This document shows, in pieces, positions 8,566-18,931 of a stretch of DNA of 22,586 bases; the stretch's first letter is position 1, and each line of letters begins with the position of its first letter. The stretch lies in NCBI GenBank assembly GCA_034698045.1, contig JAQGAU010000927.1, positions 1-22,586 of the forward strand. Direction: 5' to 3'. Source of the stretch: Paramacrobiotus richtersi (taxonomy: Eukaryota > Tardigrada > Eutardigrada > Parachela > Macrobiotidae). A program made the position numbers and the translations under genes. The notes below the pieces were generated by a model. It ran no database searches. It was not told the origin of the DNA and saw only the letters and a list, made by a program, of their open reading frames with translations.

Positions 8566-11500
8566 ATGATACATGCCACTGTTTCCTCCAGGAGCGCCAG
8601 TAAGCCGCAGCTGAACAGGAAAATGCTGTTGACGTTCCGTGCAGCTGTTTTTCCATTGTGCTTCAGTTCGTGTTACTGTACTGTTAACTTTCTAATCGTT
8701 ATTTTGGGAGAGAGCCCATTATACGGATATTTTGCATTAATGCCATATTTTGATGCATCTTTTCAAATTTGTAAGAAGTTGTATCCGGATACATTTGCCA
8801 ACGTTACGATGCAGTCAGTTTTTGAGCCAAACCTGCCAGCTTGCGGAGATACCACGGCAGCTATGCCGGCGATCACAGGGAAAATCTATCAAATGCTGGA
8901 TCGTTTGAAGGGTTTAACGATTATATTTACACCCGGTAAAAGTTGTAAAGAGAAAGTTTGTTCGTCGCTCATTTAAATATCAGTCTTTTAAGCAGTTGTT
9001 TACTACTTTTAGGGTGCAATCTAGAAGTCGTACCTTTAGGTGATCTTGCCCGAGGTACCCTTACAAATCTTCCGTTTGGTAAAAACAGTCCTGAAATTTT
9101 GTAATTTTCAGAAAGAAATGTTCCAGTGATAAGCAGGTATCTCCACGTTTAACTTTTCGTAACATTTTTTGACTTTTTGATTCCTTAGCACTATCTGGGA
9201 TCCAACATTCGCCAACCGACAACGTTTTCCGACGTTCCTCTCCTTCAGTTCGCGCGGAACCGGCGGACACGCTCCAGCAACAAAAGCCATGATGCGCCAG
9301 TATAACTGGCGCACAGTAACCATATTCTGCGACACCCTGTCGAAGAACGCCGCGGTGGCGACTTTTATTAGTTCACATTGCCAGCATTTTCCCAAGTACC
9401 TCACTACAACGGAAAAATATCAAGTGTATTTTGAGCGTTATGATTCAACGTTTGACGGTGATTATCGATCCAAACTTTTACGCGCTCAGTCACAAAGTCG
9501 AAGTAAGGCGTGTTTCTAGAAATTGCGTAATCCTTTCACATTTGACCTAACATAAATCTGTTCACGACCAGTTGTTGTATCAGATTACTGAAGGGGTTAT
9601 TACCTTTTCAGTTATTGTACTACTCACAAGGGCAGACGAAGTCAGGAAGATCATGGCAAGTTTATTGATTATCACTTTTCCCACGTTACAAGACGTAGTA
9701 TGATCGTATTAATTTTTGCCATTCTTCGTAGTTGATTGCGAGCCAATTGAACATGATCAGCAGCGAATATGTACGTAAGTGTCACGTTTGCGGTCGCCTA
9801 TATAGCATGGTTATGCGGAGTCAGACATTTTTGTTTGTCGGGTGTCCAAACGATTCTCCAAGATTGCAATCGATAAATAAAGGAGATGGTGTGTTTCAGG
9901 TTTACATTTTTACATTAACATTGCAAGGGTTTGGTCATCTGCCGTTGGCGGTGGAGCTTGGCGATCCAGATGACAATGTAAGAGGAACCGTTTCAAAATT
10001 GCTGCTTCCGTAAATCTGCGTTATACAGAAACCTGGCTGTTGTTGTTCTTTCAGATTGCGCTCGAAGCGTACAAAAGACTGGTGGTGCTATCGTTCGAAA
10101 TTCCTGATTTTCAAGCACTATCGCGACTGATCGATGCTGCCGCTGATATTGCCAACATAACGTATAAGCATCCATTTACAAAAGAAGATAAAGTAAGGAT
10201 TCACCATAACAGATAATACATTCAGTCGACTACGTACACCCAAATACAAGGACTGTTTACAGTACAGCGATCGCGAACTGACCCTGACTATTCCCGAAAT
10301 GATCTTCTCTATCGGAAAAATTCTCAACGACACCTCCTTTTTTCTTAACCGGTTAACAAGCGAACAATTCCACGATGCTGCGATTAACCGGGAATTTCCA
10401 AGTGATATCCGTCGAGTCATTATTGCTTCGAACGGGATGCGGCTGGCAAATACGATTTTCTTGAAACTTAACGTTACCAGCCGCAAGTTCGAGGTGCGTG
10501 AGCGTTACCTGTGTGTACAGCGGTTTGGGCAGAATTCTCCCGTTTTAGCCGGCATGGTTGTACGATGCTCCAACACAGAATTTCTCCAAAACATCAGCGC
10601 TATCGGATCAATGGTTCGATTCCTCCGGCCCACCACTGAACCAACCGATATGTGGATTTCGACACGATCGATGCGGACAGAAAACTGGTATATACAATCA
10701 CTCAAAATTAAACCAAGATTAAAAGAGAAATCAAAGTTTAGCTCACGCTCCGTAGATTTGACACCGGTCCTGGTTGGTTCCATTTGTGGGGGCATACTAG
10801 GCATACTTTCCATTGTGGCAACATCGATCGCTTTCACGTAAAATCTCAGTCTAACATACGTACAAAGGTGGATGTTTCGCTAAGTTGTACTTGCACGTTA
10901 TAACAGAAAGTGTATCGCCGTTCGGAGCGAAGGTGAATGGTGGAGACTAGCCGATGAGTCGTTATCCCAACTTGCCGAAAATACGGTCACGGAACAGCCA
11001 GGATATCTCGTATGCGCGACGTATTTAGGTGACCACGTGTTGGTTCGGACAGAGACAGTGGAAAGTGCGGATCCTGCAGATGAACTGCGAGGTTCAGGCG
11101 TAAAAACGCTGCGACAGGTTTGTAACTGCTACCGCCGTCATATGTGTAGTAATTTACCAGTTCACACGTTTTCAGCTTCGTGACATGCGCCACCAAAATG
11201 TTGGCCAGTTTCGTGGGTTAATTTCCAAGAGTTTCGAGTTGTCGATTGTATGGGAGGGCGGACGTGGCAGTCTGAAAAACGCTTTTTCCAATGATGCCGT
11301 CATGTCGGAAGAATCCATTAAAGTCTACTTCATGTACAACGTGATAATGGTAAGATGAGTTGTTAAGGAAATGGTATTATGGGGCAAAATTCGAATTGAA
11401 TGATTGTGCTGTTATTCTTTTCAGGGACTTCGTCATATTCATCTTAATACCGGCATCGAGGCGCATGGCAGTTTGTCCAGCGGAAGCGTTATACTTGATG

Positions 11501-11748
11501 ACCGTTTCACGGCAAAGCTGTGCGACGTGGGTTCGATTACGCTTATCAGCAAGCTGAACAGGCCCACAAAACTCGTCGCCATGGTCTTCGTTTCAAAGCC
11601 CGACGATATATACTGCCTAGGAAAAGTTATCCTGGAGATATTGCGTGGAAAAGCGATAGAAAGCGGAGAAGATCTATTTCTAGGTACAGTATCCTCTGAA
11701 GTCTCAGTTAAACTGCAACACAATTTAGACAGAATTTTGAGAATTTAG
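8566..11748 (+). pseudogene. Tandem receptor guanylate cyclase paralogue, 5' part, interrupted in the kinase-homology domain
   Basis: Exons are 8566 (or 8623)-8935, 9013-9054, 9112-9136, 9189-9502, 9612-9655, 9732-9770, 9825-9888, 9928-9977, 10055-10192, 10263-10493, 10579-10687, 10756-10837, 10907-11117, 11176-11349 and 11425-11683, all phase-compatible. The Met at 8623 gives a signal-peptide-like start (MLLTFRAAVFPLCFSSCYC). The ANF ectodomain (MPYFDASFQI, DPTFANRQRFPTFLSFSSRG), PLNQPICGFRHDRCGQ, a membrane helix (10756-10837), and the kinase-homology domain (EGEWWRLADES, LRDMRHQNVGQFRG, HGSLSSGSVIL, KLCDVGS) are all present. Reading past the donor at 11684 reaches a stop at 11746-11748. 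The rest of the kinase lobe, linker and first half of the cyclase are absent, with a transposon beginning at about 11772. It could still encode a cyclase-less decoy receptor, but loss of function is simplest. Confidence 0.75.
9112..9136 (+). other. 25-nt microexon of the second cyclase
   Basis: It is flanked by TTTTCAG and GTATCT. It is needed to carry phase 1 (end 9054) to phase 2 (start 9189). The spliced product reads ARERNVPVISSTIWDP, giving the expected x-P-x-I-S segment of ANF receptors between the LA and DP-x-x-x-NR motifs. Both the phase bookkeeping and the family pattern support it. Confidence 0.65.
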
Positions 11749-11828
11749 ATTGCGGGGCTGTTTTCCCCACTTATGGCACGAATCGTTTGTAAAAAAAAAT
11801 GGCCACATTTTCATGGTAACGTAAGATG

Positions 11829-12457
11829 CGTAGGTCAGTGTAGGTTAATGTAGGTTCCGTGTAGGTGCCACGTAGGTTGCTGTATTTTTCGTATAACCCA
11901 GTGTCGGATGCACGTAGGTCAGTGTAGGTTAATGTAGGTTCAGTGTAGGTGCCACGTAGGTCGCTGTATTTTTCGTATAACCAGTGTCGGATGCACGTAG
12001 GTCAGTGTAGGTTAATGTAGGTTCAGTGTAGGTGCCACGTAGGTCGCTGTATTTTTCGTATATCCCAGTGTCGGATGCACGTAGGTCAGTGTAGGTTAAT
12101 GTAGGTTCACTGTAGGTGGCACGTAGGTCGCTGTATTTTTCGTATAGCCCAGTGTTGGATGCACTTAGGTCAGTGTAGGTTAATGTAGGTTCAGTGTAGG
12201 TGCCACGTAGGTCGCTGTATTTTTCGTATAACCCAGTGTCGGATGCACGTAGGTCAGTGTAGGTTAATGTAGGTTCCGTGTAGGTGCCACGTAGGTCGCT
12301 GTATTTTCCGTATAACCCAGTGTCGGATGCACGTAGGTCAGTGTAGGTTAATACAGGTTCAGTGTAGGTGCCACGTAGGTCGCTGTATTTTTCGTATAAC
12401 CCAGCATCGGAGCCACGTAGTTGTATTTTTCCTGTAAGCCAGTATCGGTTTCATAAT
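11829..12457. repeat. Left terminal satellite array, 84-bp higher-order unit (4 x 21 bp)
   Basis: About seven head-to-tail copies of an 84-bp unit carrying GTAGGTCAGTGTAGG, TGCCACGTAGGTCGCTG and CCAGTGTCGGATGCAC. Copies differ by a few substitutions and single-base indels, and the last copy is degenerate. Read on the minus strand, the unit splits into four 21-bp monomers of the ACCTACAC(T/G)GA type. These align with array 2 (for example CCGACACTG, then GAAAA-TAC, then ACCTACGTGG). Confidence 0.9.
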
Positions 12458-12819
12458 GGTCAGCAGCGCTAGTTAACCTATCTGATTCTCGCATATAGAT
12501 CTACGTGTGTATGTGGTATCCGTTGTGGGACCACAGATGTGTCTGCGCCATGTGGAATATGAGTAAGTACCACGTAGCGGCCTGTTGGTGTCCATAGCCG
12601 GTAAGAAGCACCAGAGACAACATTCACAGATACAAATCTGGACGTAGTTCCCAGGTCCAGTACCATACCATATCCAGTGAACTAGGTATATTCTAAGATC
12701 GCAGAGCCAAAATCGATATTTTTGCATTAACTGCCACCAACCATTTTCTTTTGGATCACAGAGACTGCAGATGTGGTTACAGCTACTACCGGGACCTTAA
12801 TAACCAACTAGTAATCACG
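12458..12819. other. Spacer between left array and transposase gene
   Basis: Unique sequence. A frame at 12760-12819 leads into the first recognised exon and contains CRCGYSYY, which could be an upstream coding piece of the transposase. It has no in-frame ATG upstream and no clear splice acceptor, so it is left outside the model. Confidence 0.35.
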
Positions 12820-15089
12820 ATGTCCCTTCCTGAGAAGCTAGCGTCAGCGCTTATGGATGTTCCACACCGTCTACCTGCTGCAGTTCTTGTGACGGTACGG
12901 CTTATTATGGGAGCTTTATGCAACCTTAGCTCAATTCGCCGATTTTTAATTTTTCAGTTTATTGTGCGTGCTAATACTTAGATGCTGGCCGAAACATTCC
13001 AAATAACTGCGGATGCTGTGAAAATTGCTTTAGATGGCATAGAAACTCAACAGCTCGGCACTGTTGCCGCCGAAGGATTAGTTTACGTTTCGTGCCCACC
13101 TTTAGGAGAGTGCGTAAATAACTGTGACGAAAAGTTCCTCAACGTTACTAAAGGAAAACAGGTAACACACAACGTACTATAAACCTCACGGGTGCAATTC
13201 AGTTATCTTGCAAACAGGTCACAGTTTACTGCTTGGACAAATCGCCTTCACTGTCTACACATTTCATTTTCTACCGCACAAAGTGCGGCAATCGTTACTC
13301 GTATGCCATGTACTACGTAAAAAATCAGATGAAACGGTTTTTTTACCCGGAGGAACGACGATTGTTGCATGTAACAAGGAAAATGTACTGGGATGGAACG
13401 TTGCAGCTGTTGCTAATTAACAGCATGTAAGTGAGCATTCTTTCTAGCATGCTTCGGGCTGAGGTATGTTTTGCAGCACGTACAAACCGCTGTAACCGTC
13501 AATAAGTAAATTGCTAGCAAGTACCAATTGCACGTGATGTATTTCGTAGCTTGCATGGCCAAGTGACGTATGAAGGATTTGGAGAGATGTGCCGCGCAAC
13601 GTTTGGTTGGAGAAAAGGTAACAGTTATCAGCGCCCTTTGACCTTTGCTGCAATCTTCGAGACTGTTTTTAGAATTTAACTGAAAAGTGTTCTCGAAGGC
13701 GTTTAACGTAGGCGAGGTGAAAGCAGAGCTCCGCGAACGGGCATGCGTTTTTAGCTTTGTCGGTACAAAGGTGGACACGGCATCAGTAAAGATCTTCCTC
13801 GAAAGCTTGAGAAAGCCTGAGTTGTACGAGCACGGTTGTTTGCATCTTAGTCGTTTGCGGGGATGTCCGTACCTTGTTGTGATGGACGGAATATGGAAAA
13901 TTTCTCATCGACATTGTAATGTGCCGATGAAGGTACTCATAAAATTACTAGCTTTTCCTTAATATTAATTCACTTCGGTCATTCTAATCCCTGTACTGTA
14001 GAGAACAACTGACATGAAGCACATTTCTTTGCCGAACGCATGCACCAACGAGCCCGTACACGGACAACTGTACTGCCAGGACTGCAGCCAGCTCGCGAAC
14101 CGCCTAGAGCTCCCTGTAACCACTCCACAACTCCCAAATACGACAGATGAGGACAACGTTATACAGTTAGTTTCAGCTAGAGTTATCTCGCCTTCCAGCC
14201 TGGTATCAGTGTCTAAGTCAAAGCCAGTCGAAGCTTTCCTTCAGGAGCTTAGTCTTGATTCGCCAATTTTAAGTGGCTTGGATAAAGGCTGTGCTAATGC
14301 AAAGTTAGTTGTGCCTTGGTGCAGAAAAGATTACGGAGAAAAACGTACCGGATGTAGTCATAGCCGAGGGTTCCTATTTTTTGTTCACGCTTGCGGCACC
14401 GTATCGGACTTCATCCCGTTATACAAGTAAGTAAGTGCAATACTGAAAACACCATAAATTGGCACTTCCGCTTTCCAGGTCCGAGTCGCTGAGCCAGGTT
14501 TTCATCGCCGCAACGGAATGGCTTGCTGAGTACTTTCGCGGTTTTGTCCGAAACTGATCGAAAAAAATTTTTTCTGTGTTACGACAACATGTAAGCTAGT
14601 GCTCTTTTCTGTTTGCGCTTGTGCTGACTTTATTTAATAACTTACAGCTTCTTACTAAGCGCAAAAACATATTCGTTTTAGGTGCAACTTTGCGCCTTTA
14701 AAGGCAATACAAGAGCCTCTGCCTCTCGCATTTCCGCCCGAAATCCGCAGTATGTGGATGTCTGTCAATAAAATCGTTGACAAGTTACATCTTCGCAACC
14801 ACTGCCGGGAAGAGTGCCGAACTGACTTCCACCCCGATCGGTTTCTTTCAGTTAATCCTGAATGTTCCAAGTTTAACACCATGTGTGCCGAACAAACGTT
14901 TGCTTGGCTGGGGTACAAACGAACAAGAAAGAGTTGAATACTATGTCAAAATCTAACCAGTTTTTTTTTAATCACCGTGTTATAAAGCGCAAAAACGCAT
15001 ACAACGAAGACTGCGCAAGAAATAATGTGACAGCGTTGTACGCTGGCAGACGAGCGGAAGTAGAACGACTCGGTATCTTTCGATTATGA
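12820..15089 (+). pseudogene. KDZ-like (cysteine-cluster) transposase, spliced, with frame lesions
   Basis: Exons 12820-12894, 12982-13161, 13218-13426, 13550-13617, 13688-13932, 14002-14426, 14479-about 14604 and 14682-15089 fit by phase except where noted. Seen: CPPLGECVNNC followed by YRTKCGNRYSYAMYY and a FFYP segment (first cysteine cluster), MDGIWKISHRHC with ACTNEPVHGQLYCQDC (second cluster), HACGTVSDFIPLYKSESLSQ, YDN just before the donor at about 14605, and VDKLHLRNHC with MCAEQTFAWL. This order matches metazoan proteins tied to Kyakuja-Dileera-Zisupton transposases (family recalled from knowledge, not searched). A TGA at 14555-14557 precedes the YDN segment, which is in another frame. 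A second shift at about 14935 separates EQTFAWLGYKRTRK from NTMSKSNQFFFNHRV. It is therefore a decayed transposase that presumably moved the surrounding element. Confidence 0.6.
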
Positions 15090-15502
15090 TCGTTATGCTG
15101 GATTACCTTACTATAATATACCATTTTATTGCATTGAATAAATCTTTCCACTGTTTAACAAACATAGCCTGTACTTCTCTGTTCATCACTATGCACATAA
15201 ATTTCTCGTATTGTTTCGGGGATTCGGTTCCAGTAGAAATACTTTTCCTTCAGTTTATGTACAACGCTGCCACCGTATTAACATATTTCGTTTTTTTCAC
15301 GTCAGTCCAGACTATTCTATGAACCTCACACTGTCAGTAGAAGTCATATCTTTGCGGACTCACAATAATCCTTTGCGAGACTAACGTTAATTTCCAGGTA
15401 ACCCACACTGAATAACAATAAACCTTAACAGAAGTACATGAGGATCACGATGACTTCCTTGTGAACGGCATGGACTTGATAGAAGTTATGACAGACTTAC
15501 AG
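15090..15502. other. Spacer between transposase relic and right array
   Basis: Unique AT-rich sequence downstream of the last transposase stop. It includes a GAATAAATC stretch at about 15136 that could serve as a polyadenylation signal (AATAAA). Nothing else is supported. Confidence 0.4.
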
Positions 15503-16490
15503 GGCAACTACACAGCCTACACGAGACCTGAGTGGACTTACACGTAACTTACGCTGACCTAAGCACCTTCGCAAACGTGCGCGATACCAACACGGGATTA
15601 AATGCTTTGTGCACTGACATAAGTAAAAATAATAGTGACCTTCACCAATCCTACAGAGGCCACATGCTCTGCACACTACCTTGCATTAAACGTACGGTGA
15701 TCTACGCCAAACCTACACCAAATGACGCAAGGCCTATGCGGACTGACGCAAAACCTATAATGACACTGACCGATACTAACTGACACGGACTTAAGTGGAC
15801 TTACGCGACAACTACACGGACTGACGCGAAACCTACACGGACTTACATGGAACCTACACTGACCTACATGTAACCGACACTGACTTGCACGAAAACTACG
15901 CGGACCTACGGGAAACCTACATGGACCTACATGGAACCTACACGGACCTACAGCTGACCTACACGGACCTACGTGGAACCGACACTGACTTACGCGAAAA
16001 CTACACGGACCTACGCGTAACCTACACGGACCTACAGCAGACCTACACGGACCTACATGGAACCTACACTGACCTACATGTAACCGACACTGACTTGCGC
16101 GAAAACTACGCGGACTTACGGGAAACCTACATTGACCTACATGGAACCTACACGGACCAACAGCAGACCTACACAGACCTACGTGGAACCGACACTGACT
16201 TACGCGAAAGCTACACGGACCTACGCGTAACCTACACGAACCTACATGGAACCTACACTGACCTACATGTAACCGACACTGACCTGCGCGAAAACTACGC
16301 GGACCTACGGGAAACCTACATGGACCTACATGGAACCTACACGGATCTGCAGCAGACCTACACGAACCTACATGGAACCTACACTGACCTACATGTAACC
16401 GACACTGACCTGCGCGAAAACTACACGGACCCACGCGAAACCTACATGGACCTACAGGCCATCTACATTGACTTACACATCCTACGTTCT
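15503..16490. repeat. Right terminal satellite array, 21-bp monomers, inverted relative to the left array
   Basis: The repeated monomer is of the type ACGGACCTACATGGAACCTAC. The first 330 bp are degenerate, then about 15840-16480 is regular. Labelled by monomer variant, higher-order units of 10, 9 and 6 monomers (210, 189, 126 bp), each starting at a CATGTAACCGAC variant, can be followed, which shows unequal exchange. Because the period is a multiple of three without stops, both strands stay open for over 200 codons. This is a by-product of the repeat and not evidence of a gene. Confidence 0.9.
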
Positions 16491-16540
16491 AAAAAAGTGC
16501 GCTCGCAATTTTTATTGAAACAAAACGTGCCATATCTAGA

Positions 16541-16940
16541 TTCGGATGCCGCGATACTGCCTGTTTGTGTACTTTCTCTAGTCACCTAATAATTATGCAA
16601 ATTGCTGTTGCACTAGGTTTGGCGATACGATGAACACTGCCAGTCGTATGGAAAGTCATGGCGAAGGTTTGATTTTCACAACACAAATGGTCTTAATTTG
16701 ACTCTTGTCTTTATTTGCCAGGCTCAAGGATTCACATCAGCAGCGACGCTAGAGATCTTCTTGATACGTTGTCACAGTTCCATATCGTACCCAGAGGCCT
16801 GATCAACATCAAGGTCTGCATTGAGATGCCTCTTATTTCAAAACAGAACTGCATAATTACTAAGCTGTAGTTTCACTGTTTAGGGTAAAGGGCTTGTGGA
16901 TACGTACTGGCTAGAAGCGCAACGAATGGTTCTATCGTAA
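16541..16940 (+). pseudogene. Severed 3' end of the second receptor guanylate cyclase (cyclase domain C-terminal third)
   Basis: The partial exon ending at 16562 reads RMPRYCL. Exon 16617-16666 gives FGDTMNTASRMESHGE (50 nt, as in the first gene at 6954-7003). Exon 16722-16813 gives SRIHISSDARDLL and is 92 nt, identical in size to 7079-7170. Exon 16884-16940 gives GKGLVDTYWLEAQRMVLS and TAA. Homology to the first gene begins abruptly at about 16541, mid-exon, right after the transposon end, so the upstream part of that exon (PVVAGVVG in the first gene) is lost. Together with the truncated upstream part this is one broken gene. Confidence 0.8.
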
Positions 16941-17774
16941 CCTGTATTTGCCGACAACTGATCATTTATAATTCATGTGAATTGCAATGTTTAACATTGA
17001 AAGTTGAAGGTTTTAACAGATAACTAGCTTTTGCCGCTCATAAGTTTTTAAAGGACACCGCAACATAGAAAGATGTTTCACGCTAAAATCAGACAGAGTA
17101 CTGATATGTTAACTGAAAAGCGATGGAAAGAATGGAATTGGCGTGAACAAAAGGCTCCTTGAATGGTCTCAGAATCAGTTGCTTAGTCAAAAACGTTTTG
17201 CTGTTATCCAGTTTATCCTGTTATTAACGTATCACATCGGAAAATCGATGCCCACATTGCACAGTATAACAACCATATTGCAAACCATTAATAAACGGGT
17301 TAGTTCGCTTGTGACTAAATTGATTTAGAACTGAACGCTGTATTAATTGGTACTCCATCATAATCTATGGCAGGTGCAAGCAAAAACAATTTCAGCAAAC
17401 AAGAGCATAAGGCAAATATGCGCTCCAAGGCCTTACTGCTGATCGCGCTGATTCTCCTCTGGGCGGGAAAATGTGATTTCAGTGCACCTGTGTGTCGGGA
17501 TAAAGTTGTCTGCATTGTTTCTTGAAAAAGCTGAAATTTGTCTGGTTTTAACGAAAGCTGTCGCAAAGCTGCGTTACAAGAATAACTGGACTAATGAAGG
17601 CTCATTAATCAAATCTGTTTGTTGGTGATCACGAAAAATCAGGAAAGATTTGCTGGGAGCTATCTAGAATGCAGGTAACGCTCCTATTAATAGTGTAGCA
17701 AACATTCGGTGGAATTCGTTGTCTGCATTTTGCTCGGTGTGTCTGCTGTCTACAACGTCCATCTCCTTGTTAAC
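16941..17774. other. Intergenic stretch before the PAN-domain gene
   Basis: Only short unconvincing frames on either strand. It should hold the cyclase 3' UTR and the promoter of the next gene. No TATA box or RNA gene could be recognised. Confidence 0.5.
17290..17295 (+). terminator. Candidate AATAAA for the severed second cyclase
   Basis: The hexamer lies 350 nt after the stop at 16938-16940, almost the same distance as the AATAAA after the first paralogue (356 nt). The similar spacing gives mild support that it is the ancestral signal. Confidence 0.4.
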
Positions 17775-18931
17775 ATGGCTTTCATCGGTAAGCATTTCGA
17801 CTTTACGTTGTTAAACGTTTACGGTACGCTGAATTGCTGCTTTGACCTTTTCAGGACTCCTCGTCGTTGTGGCACTGGCCTCGGTGGCTCAAGGTAACGC
17901 AAGAACAAACTCTTTTTCATAGCGCTTTAGTAAATTTAAATCTGTTTTCTTCATGGATAACCGTTTGAAACACATTATAGTGGTAATGTATTGCAAATAC
18001 CCATGTAAAATGCTGTATGATCTTTTTCTTTTAGCGAAACAAATCGAAATCAATGGATTCACCATGGTGTGTAATCCGCCGCTGAAGTTTACCACTGTTG
18101 CCGACAAGCAGGCCTGCATCAGCAAATGCACATCCAGCGAGAGCTGCAATGCCGCCGTGTTCGACTACAATGAGGGGGTCACCCAGAATAACTGCGCTGT
18201 GGTATCGAACAAGGATAAATGCGGTCCCACCATTGCTTACCTGGCTGATCCCCGTCGGGCTTTCTTCGTTGTTTATTCGAACATTGACGATGCCCCTTTG
18301 ACACAGGTATATAAACAATAATAACAATCACCCGCGTAAAATCTTAGGCAGCTGCAAAAATTCTTTAAATTGTCATAAATGTGAATAGGGCATTAAGGTC
18401 CAGGATGCGATTTCCTAAGTACGCTCAACTAAAAAGATAACATTTTCTTGCAAATGCTGTTTTACATACAAATTACTGTAATAACACCCTGGGGCGGTCG
18501 CCAGAAACCGCACTGAACGAAAGTAACACTACTTCTGCATGTTACTGTCAGAAGACCGTTTGATATCTCTTTCACGTTTTAACACTGAGTTTGCCGTTTC
18601 CCAGGTTGACCAAGTGGAAGTTGACCCGAACGTCGGCGCTCTGGCCCCCATTTCCCAGGGCGGCAAGAAGTCCATGACCACGTTCAACGGACCCTTCACG
18701 ATTGGTGAAGATAAATGCTTCCACGTGTGCAAACTGCATTCCGGATGCAATGGCTATGCGTATGGTGGCAGCATGTCCAAGGCCGCCGGATCGTTCTGTG
18801 TCCTTAAGGGATTTACTAAACCAGTCGGCAACGACGCCAAATGCATACCGGCCCGCGCTGCGGATGGTCCCAAGTGGAATTCGCTTTACTTTGCTAAGGC
18901 TGAGCAAGCTCCCAAGAAGAAGTGTGTTTAA
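17775..18931 (+). CDS. Secreted protein with two PAN/Apple-like cysteine domains
   Basis: Four exons, 17775-17787, 17855-17893, 18035-18306 and 18605-18931, sum to 651 nt (216 residues plus TAA) with all phases consistent. The first two tiny exons build a textbook signal peptide (MAFIGLLVVVALASVAQA), which fixes the start. Domain 1 (about residues 21-98) has Cys at 30, 45, 49, 55, 71 and 80 with the PAN pattern ACISKC, SESC, AAVFDY. Domain 2 repeats it (DKCFHVC, SGCNGYAYG, SFCVLKG, KCIPARA) and ends in KKKCV. PAN/Apple modules bind protein or carbohydrate ligands outside the cell; the partner here is unknown. Third codon positions are richer in G/C than in the cyclases, which may mean high expression. 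The gene structure is confident. The domain call rests on cysteine spacing only. Confidence 0.8.

Larger units (their letters stand above)
11772..16534. mobile_element. DNA transposon with inverted satellite-array termini and a KDZ-like transposase relic
   Basis: The outer ends are inverted: TATGGCACG at 11772-11780 is matched by CGTGCCATA at 16526-16534. Inside them lie diverged A-rich segments, and AACGTAAGATGCGTAGGTCA on the left corresponds to AACGTAGGATGTGTAAGTCA read from the right. Each end then continues into a 21-bp-period tandem array of the same family in opposite orientation (11829-12457 and about 15503-16490). Between the arrays is one spliced transposase-like gene (12820-15089). 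The element sits in the break of the second cyclase gene. No target-site duplication is visible and target exons are missing, so deletion or ectopic recombination accompanied or followed insertion. The left boundary could be a few bases off. Confidence 0.65.

Noticed and set aside
10299-10841. Single 180-codon frame through the second cyclase's membrane-proximal region
   Set aside because: The conserved PICGFRHDRC motif lies in a different frame (10579-10687). The long frame runs through two introns.
15885-16589. 234-codon open frame on the plus strand (TDLHGTY-type repeats) and a 252-codon one on the minus strand (15676-16434)
   Set aside because: Both strands stay open because the 21-bp satellite has no stops in these frames. 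There is no start context, domain or splice support, and the frame runs out of the array into the severed cyclase exon.
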